Origin: an uncultured Gammaproteobacteria bacterium
GTDB lineage: Bacteria; Pseudomonadota; Gammaproteobacteria; Steroidobacterales; UBA11654
Length of the DNA stretch: 54,728 nucleotides
Assembly (NCBI GenBank): GCA_902595845.1
Contig: CACJRN010000010.1
Span: 1 to 54,728, forward strand
Direction: 5' to 3'
Shown here: positions 27,579-35,039 of the stretch, one piece after another
Layout of the letters: the number at the start of each line of letters is the position of its first letter
How positions within the stretch are numbered: position 1 is the first letter of the stretch
Made by a program: the position numbers and the translations under genes
Notes under the pieces: model-generated
Database searches by the model: none
What the model was told of the DNA's origin: nothing
Seen by the model: only the letters and a program-made list of their open reading frames with translations

Positions 27579-28568
27579 TTATACCAAAGAACTCAAATTA
27601 ACTACTGAAGTATAAACATCATCGAACTCAGATTGAAATAATTGCTTGCCTTTAATTCCCAATTCATATGAAGAATACGCTTCTCCATCTTCAGAAATAA
27701 TTGAGTCGACATATTCACTGAAGGATTCTTTTGATATAGGTATAGAAGAGTATGCATTCCAGTATGCATCATCATTTAAGTGGCACTCCCTAGTAATTTG
27801 CGCTCCTAATTCAATTGAATAAGATTCAATATTCTTATTCTCATCTATGTCATTGAGGATTTTTTTATAATCTACATAACCGCTGCCTATGGGACATCTT
27901 ACTAGCCTTATACCATTTCTTGAACTATAAACTTTATAGTCCTTTAGGTGGACATTCTTTATAGCTTCTTTGGTATTTTGATAAAAAGAATCTACTGTAT
28001 CTAAGCAGGAAATAGAATTTCCTACATCCCAATTTATACCCAGGTGATTTGGGTCAATAGATTGAATAATATCCATCAATTCTAGAGAATGAAGATCCTG
28101 ATGATTCTCTATTGCAAGTGTAAAATCGTACTCTTTTAGCAAGGAAGCCAAATTTTTAAGTTTAGAAATAAATACTTTCTTTGTTTCCTCAAAATTAACC
28201 ATCATATGTCTATTGCCGCCATAAATTGTTTTTCTAGTTTGATCCATTTTGATTCGAGATACCCTGATTCCCAAGGATGCTAATTCAGGGATTACTTTTT
28301 TTAAGAGATCGACATTAAGATTTTCAAAATCTAAAAAAAACTTAACGTTTTCTTGGGATAATTTCTTCAAAAAGTTCACACCTTCTGCATAACAATGTTT
28401 ATCGAAATATCTATCAAATGGAAACTCAATTCCCGCTAGACCTAACTTTCTTGACTCTTTGATAAGTTCCTCTAAGGTGATGACTTTTTCGAATGCTTTA
28501 TCAGGACGAATGAAACCTGCTGAGTAACCAAAAGAATACATATTTAAAGAAATATTCTTTATTTCCAT
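27579..28568 (-). CDS. Sugar phosphate isomerase/epimerase-type TIM barrel
   Basis: A 329-residue protein of the xylose-isomerase-like (AP endonuclease family 2) TIM-barrel family. The metal ligand set is visible as E in AIENHQD, D in INWDVGN, H in NVHLKDY and E in SIELGAQ. Relatives isomerise or epimerise keto sugars or inosose compounds. It sits between a 2-hydroxyacid dehydrogenase and two SDRs, so the four probably act on the same carbon skeleton. The substrate is not assignable. Confidence 0.82.
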   Translation of the reverse strand: MEIKNISLNMYSFGYSAGFIRPDKAFEKVITLEELIKESRKLGLAGIEFPFDRYFDKHCYAEGVNFLKKLSQENVKFFLDFENLNVDLLKKVIPELASLGIRVSRIKMDQTRKTIYGGNRHMMVNFEETKKVFISKLKNLASLLKEYDFTLAIENHQDLHSLELMDIIQSIDPNHLGINWDVGNSISCLDTVDSFYQNTKEAIKNVHLKDYKVYSSRNGIRLVRCPIGSGYVDYKKILNDIDENKNIESYSIELGAQITRECHLNDDAYWNAYSSIPISKESFSEYVDSIISEDGEAYSSYELGIKGKQLFQSEFDDVYTSVVNLSSLV

Positions 28569-28570
28569 GT

Positions 28571-29566
28571 CTAGGCAATACTATATTTGTCAATTGTGTT
28601 TAGTAGATCAGCAATATTTTGATTTTTTGCGGGATACAAAATCGAATCATAAGTTAAGATATTTTTAACAGCGCTCTCTTCCATTGCTATGCGAGTCCCA
28701 GCGGTATGAGAGCCGACATGTGGAGTAACTATGACATTTTCCAACTGATCGTATGGTGCTATATTCCTATCTTCATCAAAAACATCAATTGCTGCACCTA
28801 ATATCGATTTATTTTTGAGGCTATCCGCAAGTGCTTCATTATCAAGCACTCCTGCTCTAGAAGTATTTAGTACAATTGCATCTTTTTTGAGTAGTTTTAT
28901 TAAAGATAAATCAATCAAGTTACTGGTTGATTCTTCAAATGGTAGATGGATTGTAATAATATCTGATGAGCTAATAAGCTCGTCTAATTCTGTATATCTA
29001 TCAACAGAATATTTTCTTGAAAATTTTTGATCCCAAGTTCTTGCATATCCAATAATTTTGGGCCCAAAAGGCAATAATCTTTTTACAACCTGCTTGCCAA
29101 TACTACCAAGACCAATAATACCAACAGTGCAATTTCTTATATCTCTACCTTGAATAATATTCCAATCTCCTCTTTTAAGATCAGCACTCATTAAAAAGGT
29201 TCCTCTCAGCAGGGCAATCATATTAGATACGCATAACTCTGCTACCGCAACAGATGGTTTATCGGTGGTAATAAATATTTTCTTTGAAAATTTCTTAGCT
29301 GCTTCTATATCAATATTGTCGACCCCTACTCCTACCCGTGAAATTGCTTTAAGCCTCTTGGCTTTATCAAAGAAACTAGCATCATAATCTTCAAGGCCTG
29401 CAATTATGTAATCAACATCCTCATAAAGATGAAAATCTTTTAGGCAATCAAGGGGTTTGTTTGTTTCATTCAAAATTATTTCAAAATTCTTATCTTTCAA
29501 ATCCTCTAAACATTTCGTAGAGTTTTTTGCAAATTGGTCAATTGCGATTAAAACTTTTCTTGTCAT
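28571..29566 (-). CDS. D-isomer 2-hydroxyacid dehydrogenase, second copy
   Basis: A 331-residue PGDH-type enzyme: catalytic Arg in SRVGVGVDNID, Rossmann motif GLGSIG near 150-155, Glu in VFDEDRN, and His in TPHVGSHTAG. It has no ACT domain. It shares layout with the enzyme at 21211-22191 but is clearly divergent, so the two are unlikely to be a recent duplication. It adjoins the glycerate kinase gene by 6 bases and the TIM barrel gene by 2, supporting a shared pathway around hydroxypyruvate or glycerate-like acids. Confidence 0.87.
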   Translation of the reverse strand: MTRKVLIAIDQFAKNSTKCLEDLKDKNFEIILNETNKPLDCLKDFHLYEDVDYIIAGLEDYDASFFDKAKRLKAISRVGVGVDNIDIEAAKKFSKKIFITTDKPSVAVAELCVSNMIALLRGTFLMSADLKRGDWNIIQGRDIRNCTVGIIGLGSIGKQVVKRLLPFGPKIIGYARTWDQKFSRKYSVDRYTELDELISSSDIITIHLPFEESTSNLIDLSLIKLLKKDAIVLNTSRAGVLDNEALADSLKNKSILGAAIDVFDEDRNIAPYDQLENVIVTPHVGSHTAGTRIAMEESAVKNILTYDSILYPAKNQNIADLLNTIDKYSIA

Positions 29567-29572
29567 ATTAAT

Positions 29573-30895
29573 TTAGTCCTTAAAAAAAGAAAAAAGATAA
29601 ACATCAGATACATTATTGCCTGTCTTTTCTCCTTTTAATAATGTTTTAAAGGATTTATGCAAGTTATAGGTTTGATTATTTTTAATAGCTTCCATTACAT
29701 AATTCAATTTCTGTTTAATTAATTTTAGATGATTATCTGTGTAATACGCTCCTGTTACTCCCTCTAAAAAATCCATTCCATCAGTTGCATATGCAAGAAA
29801 AGTAAAGGGAAATTCAAATTGATACTTTTGCATCATTACAGCAACAAGATGTTGATTTCTACCCCCTTTTGCAGTTTCTGTGTTTGGAATTTGTACCTGT
29901 ATCTCACCTGAAGACAGTACCAGATTCATGCCTTTTGGAGAGGTTTCATATATTTTTTTATAGTTATTTGATAAATATCTCGCAGCTTCTTCTGTATTTA
30001 TTTCAGACAAGTTTTCTAATATATGGACTTTCTTAAAGTTGAAATTCGGTGCACAGCTGGAGAGGCTTTGCAGCAGATTTTCTCTCGATCCTATTAAAAA
30101 ATTCTTTATCTCCTTTTTTTTCGAGATTTTCTTTTTTTGGCGTGAGTGATTTCTAATCATTTCTTTAATATTATTTGGAGTAATCCCCTCAAGATCATAT
30201 TTTTTTATAATTTGATATGAATCTATCCTTATTTTCTCCGTTGAGGGTCCGGATGCAATAGCATCAAATTTATGATTTCGCTCATCAGAAAGAAATAAAT
30301 TTACTATTTGTGAGCAACCAGCATTTTCTGATATGCCACCTCCCTTTATTTTAGAAAGAGATTTTTTAATTTCATTTGCTTCTCTTTCTGGAATTCCAGC
30401 AACTAGTATTCTTGAAATATAATCAACTTTTTCATTCAATGTTAACTGATCAATAGGTAGCGATAGCATTGCAGAACCTCCACCTGAGACGAGAACTATC
30501 AATAAGTCATCAGAGTTAATGGTCTCAATAAAATCCATTATTTTTTTTGCTGCTCTTTCGCTTTTATCTGTAATAAAAGGGTGAGATGAAATTATAATTT
30601 CTGTTTTTGGGAAGCATAAATTATGGTTATCAATGTGAGTTACTAATAGTGCTTTCTCGATGCATTTGCTTCCTAGAACCTCAAAAAGGCCTTGAAACAT
30701 TTTTAGAGATGCCTTGCCAAAACCAATCACATAAATATTGTTATAATTTTTAATTTCCTCATTATTAATTACTAAATTAGCATCATTAAATTCAACACAG
30801 TTCATTACTAGCTTATTTGGTGATGATATAGCTAAAGATTGATCCAAGAGGTCTTGTGTTTGTTCAAATAAATTTTTTACAGTTTTATTGTTCAT
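29573..30895 (-). CDS. Glycerate 2-kinase, DUF4147/MOFRL type
   Basis: A 440-residue protein with the DUF4147 N-terminal domain (GFGKASLKM, SSHPFITDKSE, LVSGGGSAMLSLP, LSDERNHKFDAIASGPS) and the C-terminal MOFRL domain (LVLSSGEIQVQI, KGGRNQHLVAVMM, YATDGMDF, GAYYTDN). Family members phosphorylate D-glycerate to 2-phosphoglycerate; older annotations call them hydroxypyruvate reductase. With two 2-hydroxyacid dehydrogenases close by, it may supply or recycle a glycerate-derived building block. Its start overlaps the preceding gene stop by 4 bases. Confidence 0.88.
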   Translation of the reverse strand: MNNKTVKNLFEQTQDLLDQSLAISSPNKLVMNCVEFNDANLVINNEEIKNYNNIYVIGFGKASLKMFQGLFEVLGSKCIEKALLVTHIDNHNLCFPKTEIIISSHPFITDKSERAAKKIMDFIETINSDDLLIVLVSGGGSAMLSLPIDQLTLNEKVDYISRILVAGIPEREANEIKKSLSKIKGGGISENAGCSQIVNLFLSDERNHKFDAIASGPSTEKIRIDSYQIIKKYDLEGITPNNIKEMIRNHSRQKKKISKKKEIKNFLIGSRENLLQSLSSCAPNFNFKKVHILENLSEINTEEAARYLSNNYKKIYETSPKGMNLVLSSGEIQVQIPNTETAKGGRNQHLVAVMMQKYQFEFPFTFLAYATDGMDFLEGVTGAYYTDNHLKLIKQKLNYVMEAIKNNQTYNLHKSFKTLLKGEKTGNNVSDVYLFSFFKD

Positions 30896-32403
30896 ACTTC
30901 TAATGCATCCATCAAAGATTGAGATCTACTTTTTCTATTTTTCGTTAGACTATAATTTATTGTTAGCTCATTGATTTTTTCTAGTTCAAATATTCTATTT
31001 TCAATTTCTGTTAAAGTTGGGACCTCTTCTTTTCTTAGATCAAAATAAATTGTTCTTTTTTTTATTTTTGACAAAGCATGTTCAGAAATATTTCTTAGCC
31101 CAAGATCAAAATAAACCACAGGTTTATTTGTTGCACATGCTTGATTAAAAGCTGTTCCTATATAATCAAAGATAAAAACATCAACTCTATCTTCTATTTC
31201 TGCATAGCTTTTTTTGATTTTTCTTATTTTTATAAGTTCGGATAGAAAAGAATACTTTTCTTTCGGATGAAGCTTCATTGTTAATTTATCATTGAATAGT
31301 TTTGCTAGAAGATTTTGCCATTCTATATATAGGGCATCTGGCAAATCTTGAAATGGACCAAATCGATGCTGTGAACCTCTGTATGATGTGGGAAAATAGT
31401 AATAATTTATCTTTCTAGATGGTGGCTGTATGACCTCTGGTCCATCATAAGATTTAATTATTGTATCTGCATTTGATTCTATATATTTGAGATTAGTATT
31501 TTGTTCAAAAGAGAATTGATTCTTATTCAAGATAGCTCCCGCTCCATAGCCTAGCAGATAGTCAGAAAACATATGTTCTCCAAAGATACCGAAACCTGGT
31601 TCATCATAAATACCATATCCCTCTCCATGAATAACATTTACAACAGGAATATTTTGTCTTTTTGCTACTGAAGCAATCATTCTATTTTCGAGCTCATAAC
31701 CACTGCCTAAAATCAAAAAATCAGCATTCAGATTTGGTGATCTATCTTCATTGGAAATTGAAGCAGTAGCATGATTTAAGCAAACTTTTATTATTCTTTT
31801 TAAAACTTGAGGGCTCTCAAAGCTGGGTGAAAGTGCAGATTCCAAATGTGATGAAAGAAAGTCCACTTGATCGCTAAAGTTTGGTACAAAAAACCAGGGA
31901 TGTGAAATATTAAGCGTTCTTAAATTAGCATGGGTCACTATGGTATCTATATGTTTTTTTGATGATAGACCTGACTCACCAGTAAATAATATTCTCTTTG
32001 ATCTTTTTTTGGATAATCTTTTGGAGAGATCTATATATTTAATATAAGCATCCTTCTTTGAAAATATTTTTCTTGCTGAAAAACCAAGGGCTGTATTTTT
32101 ACCGTATTGCTTTTCCTCTAGATTGAATCCACTAATCAAGTCTGAATAACCAAAATATGGATATTGCTGTAATTGGGAATTACGAAATTCAGTTAAATTA
32201 ACTCTATTATTAATTTCTCTGCTTTTTAGCTGAAAGTGTGTAATTAATTTAAGAAAATCTATGAAAAAAATTGCGAGAAGATTTATTTCTGCCGGAAACT
32301 CCCTGTATGAGGCTTTAAGAAGATTAGACAAACCATGAAATACTTCTACAGAATTCGTATTGTCTAGATCGATATATTCAACAATATTGTTGAGGTTAAT
32401 CAT
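30892..32403 (-). CDS. Uncharacterised capsule-type GT-B-like transferase
   Basis: A 503-residue protein not firmly recognised. The C-terminal half has YYFPTSYRGS, TMKLHPKEKYS and VDVFIFDYIGTAFNQACATNKPVVYFDLG, the arrangement of the donor-binding half of capsule or LPS GT-B enzymes (similar in style to LIC12162-type surface transferases, recalled from memory). There is no signal peptide. It lies 17 bases after the KdsB-like gene, so a transferase for the CMP-ulosonate made by the aldolase-KdsB pair is an attractive but unproven role. Confidence 0.55.
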   Translation of the reverse strand: MINLNNIVEYIDLDNTNSVEVFHGLSNLLKASYREFPAEINLLAIFFIDFLKLITHFQLKSREINNRVNLTEFRNSQLQQYPYFGYSDLISGFNLEEKQYGKNTALGFSARKIFSKKDAYIKYIDLSKRLSKKRSKRILFTGESGLSSKKHIDTIVTHANLRTLNISHPWFFVPNFSDQVDFLSSHLESALSPSFESPQVLKRIIKVCLNHATASISNEDRSPNLNADFLILGSGYELENRMIASVAKRQNIPVVNVIHGEGYGIYDEPGFGIFGEHMFSDYLLGYGAGAILNKNQFSFEQNTNLKYIESNADTIIKSYDGPEVIQPPSRKINYYYFPTSYRGSQHRFGPFQDLPDALYIEWQNLLAKLFNDKLTMKLHPKEKYSFLSELIKIRKIKKSYAEIEDRVDVFIFDYIGTAFNQACATNKPVVYFDLGLRNISEHALSKIKKRTIYFDLRKEEVPTLTEIENRIFELEKINELTINYSLTKNRKSRSQSLMDALEV

Positions 32404-32420
32404 ATTATTTCAAATGTTTA

Positions 32421-33191
32421 TTATTTATATAATTCTAATAGAGCATCATCTAATAAACATTTTTCAACTTTTTGCCTATCAACTTCTGTGTCTACGCTGT
32501 AAGTATTATGACTGACCTCAACCATATGAACAGAATCTCCATTCTCAATGACTCTTAACATATCTACGGATTCAATTTTTTCTAGTTCTGTCTCCGGAGT
32601 GCTATTAAAGTTAATTAATGCTTTTTTTGTAAAAGGGATGATGCAAACTTGTTTATACATAGGGACAGAGTCATAACCTTTTTTCCTAGATGGTATTGGC
32701 TCTCTTGAAAAATATATGGCCTCTCCTTTCTTGTTGGCTACAACTTTAACCTCATTTGGATCCATAAATTCATCTAAAGTATCAATCTTTGACATTAAGT
32801 TTACTATCTGGATATTATCATCAATTAGAAAAGGCTCTATCGATTTATCAATCATCTCAGGAGTAATCATAGGTTCATCACCTTGAACCATAACTACAAT
32901 ATCAATTGTGATATCAAGCTCGGATTCAACCTTCTTCATCGCTTCAGCTACCCTATCTGACGCTCTCTCATGCTTATCTGATGTCATTATTGATTGGCCA
33001 CCTATTGATTCAATATAGTCATGAATTTCCTTGTCACATGTAGCTACATAAGTTCCCAATAAGCTTTTGCACATAGAAGTTCTGAAATAACAGTGGCCAA
33101 TCATAGGTATGCCATTAATAAGAGCCATAGGTTTATTTGGAAACCTTGTTGATGCCATCCTGGCAGGAATTATTGCGACTATATTTCTCAA
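32421..33191 (-). CDS. kdsB: KdsB-family CMP-ulosonate cytidylyltransferase
   Basis: A 256-residue protein with the KdsB signature IIPARMASTRFPNKP at residues 7-21, VQGDEP at 102-107, YFSREPIPS and a final SVDTEVD. It would activate a 3-deoxy-2-ketoacid with CTP. The region that reads SGTDR in standard KdsB is ASDR here (77-80), suggesting a changed sugar pocket. The start is TTG, forced because the stop codon of the aldolase gene lies directly before it in the same frame; AAGGA about ten bases upstream serves as ribosome site. It is probably not the housekeeping Kdo enzyme but a paralogue for a surface sugar. Confidence 0.85.
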   Translation of the reverse strand: MRNIVAIIPARMASTRFPNKPMALINGIPMIGHCYFRTSMCKSLLGTYVATCDKEIHDYIESIGGQSIMTSDKHERASDRVAEAMKKVESELDITIDIVVMVQGDEPMITPEMIDKSIEPFLIDDNIQIVNLMSKIDTLDEFMDPNEVKVVANKKGEAIYFSREPIPSRKKGYDSVPMYKQVCIIPFTKKALINFNSTPETELEKIESVDMLRVIENGDSVHMVEVSHNTYSVDTEVDRQKVEKCLLDDALLELYK

Positions 33192-33947
33192 TTATTTAAA
33201 TTCCTTTAGGGCCTCAAAGAGCCTGCTACACTGTCTATCGATCATTCTTATGTCTAGACTGTATGCAATCATGCTGTATCCATCTTTTAATCTTTGGTTA
33301 AACTCGTCAATTTCAGGCTCAATCACATGAATTCCTTTTGCGACTTCTGCTTGATTTGATAATTCATCGATTCTAGAAATTATCTCTATGAATTTAGGAT
33401 TATTAAATTCACCAGGAATACCCATAGAACCACTGAGGTCATAGGGTCCTATCATGAATGCGTCTAGGTGCTCGAAAGAAAATATTTCGTCGATATTATC
33501 AACTGCATCGACATGCTCAATCTGCGCCACAAGAATAGCCTCATCTTCTTGCCACTCTAGGTAATCATAAAAAGTACGGCCATAACCTTGCGCTCTAGCC
33601 AAACCAACGCCCCTTTTTCCTAATGGCGGATATTTCATAGATTGATAAGCAGACTGAATATCTGACAAAGAATTAACCATTGGAACAATAATACCGTGAG
33701 CACCTGCGTCCATGACTCTTTTTATTTGATCTTGATTATTTGATGTTAATCGAACAAATGGTTTCACTCCACAAAGCTCTATGACTCTTATAATTTCCTC
33801 TGCTTGAGAAATATTAATAATGCTATGTTCTAGATCAATGGCAAGCCAGTCAAAGCCGGATTTTGCCATGATCTCTGCTATCTGTACGCTTGGTAATGTA
33901 ATCCATGATCCTACTTTAGGGGGATTATTTTTGAAATATTTACCCAT
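33192..33947 (-). CDS. HpcH/HpaI-type class II aldolase
   Basis: A 251-residue TIM-barrel aldolase with all key residues: H41 in IDLEHS, R66 in FVRLTSN, and metal ligands E144 (QIEHVD) and D170 (GPYDLSG). The family joins or splits pyruvate-type donors and aldehydes, producing 2-keto-3-deoxy or 4-hydroxy-2-keto acids. Here it is fused in frame, but for one TAA, to a CMP-ulosonate synthetase gene, so it probably works in the synthetic direction to make the ulosonic acid to be activated. The aldehyde partner is unknown. Confidence 0.87.
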   Translation of the reverse strand: MGKYFKNNPPKVGSWITLPSVQIAEIMAKSGFDWLAIDLEHSIINISQAEEIIRVIELCGVKPFVRLTSNNQDQIKRVMDAGAHGIIVPMVNSLSDIQSAYQSMKYPPLGKRGVGLARAQGYGRTFYDYLEWQEDEAILVAQIEHVDAVDNIDEIFSFEHLDAFMIGPYDLSGSMGIPGEFNNPKFIEIISRIDELSNQAEVAKGIHVIEPEIDEFNQRLKDGYSMIAYSLDIRMIDRQCSRLFEALKEFK

Positions 33948-33956
33948 TTTCTTGTA

Positions 33957-35039
33957 TCAACCTTTTCTTGCTAATAAACGAATAAATTCCGCTTTGTCTC
34001 TATAGCGAAAATACTCAGTACTTAAAGCATCTTCAACGGATGCCCTTCTCATTTTACCAATAAGGTCAAAAATTCTTTTAGAAATTCTTTCACCTAAAAT
34101 GGTTACAAACAATTTAAGGAGCTTATTCTTTCTGAATGCTTTCCTTGATTGTTCCTCAAGATAATTATCATAGTAAACATTTCTGAGAATTCTTTCATTA
34201 TCAGGATCTTCACGAAATTCATACATCCCTCTAGCATTTGACCTTTTTCTATCCTCATTTGCATTTTTATCTGCTTGCAAATTCCCACATGTTTTTAAAA
34301 AATTTATTTTGAAGTTATTTCTTGATAAGAGATGATTTAGAGATCTGGTTGAAAAGAATGTTAAATGTGGCACTACTCTCTCTCCGGCATTAGGATATTG
34401 AGATAAATCAGCATTTGGAACCTCACAAAAGAAATATCCTCCTGGTTTGAGCATTCTATTAATCGCAGAAATTGTTTTCTCAACATAGTCTGGATGAAAA
34501 TGTTCTAGTGAGTGTGACATTACTATTAGATCATATTGCTCCTCTCTTTCTGCTAAGTCATCTGGCTCAAAACTTTTATTGATTGTCTCAATACCTAAAT
34601 GTCGTAATTTCTGCTGTGCTTCTTTTTGAGGCTCGAAAGTAATATATTTAGAGTTTATACCCAAGTTTTTTAATGCTATGTAAAAGTCACCTTTTCCTGA
34701 CCCAATTTCTAAGATTGCTCTTGACTCATCAAGCTCTAAAAAGTTGGTAATCAAAGCTATTTGAGATAATGACCTGAAATCAATTGAGTGAGTTCCTAAT
34801 GGGTTTCCCATATCGCTTAGGGCAAATTTTTTAGTTTTTCCACCGTAGGTAGAATTATAGTAATCAGTTAATGCAGTGGCATCAATCTGCTGATTCACAA
34901 CTCCAAGCCCACAATTAGGGCAGACAAGAATCTTCATTTCATCAAAATCTTTTAACTTATGAATTGTTGCATCTTGGAATGTAAATTCTTGTGGCTGATC
35001 TTCATAAGTTTCACATGCTAAACATTTCATATAATTCAC
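33957..35039 (-). CDS. Zinc-ribbon SAM-dependent methyltransferase
   Basis: A 360-residue class I methyltransferase. The N-terminus has paired Cys motifs (CLACE and CPNCG, about 30 residues apart) forming a probable zinc ribbon, followed by a SAM-binding motif AILEIGSGKGDF near 109-120 and HSLEHFHPDYVE, then KPGGYFFCEVPNAD. This layout is shared with sugar C-methyltransferase-like and related proteins of polysaccharide loci. The first start is GTG overlapping the ABC transporter stop by 3 to 4 bases; an ATG three codons later is an alternative. The target is unknown. Confidence 0.8.
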   Translation of the reverse strand: MNYMKCLACETYEDQPQEFTFQDATIHKLKDFDEMKILVCPNCGLGVVNQQIDATALTDYYNSTYGGKTKKFALSDMGNPLGTHSIDFRSLSQIALITNFLELDESRAILEIGSGKGDFYIALKNLGINSKYITFEPQKEAQQKLRHLGIETINKSFEPDDLAEREEQYDLIVMSHSLEHFHPDYVEKTISAINRMLKPGGYFFCEVPNADLSQYPNAGERVVPHLTFFSTRSLNHLLSRNNFKINFLKTCGNLQADKNANEDRKRSNARGMYEFREDPDNERILRNVYYDNYLEEQSRKAFRKNKLLKLFVTILGERISKRIFDLIGKMRRASVEDALSTEYFRYRDKAEFIRLLARKG

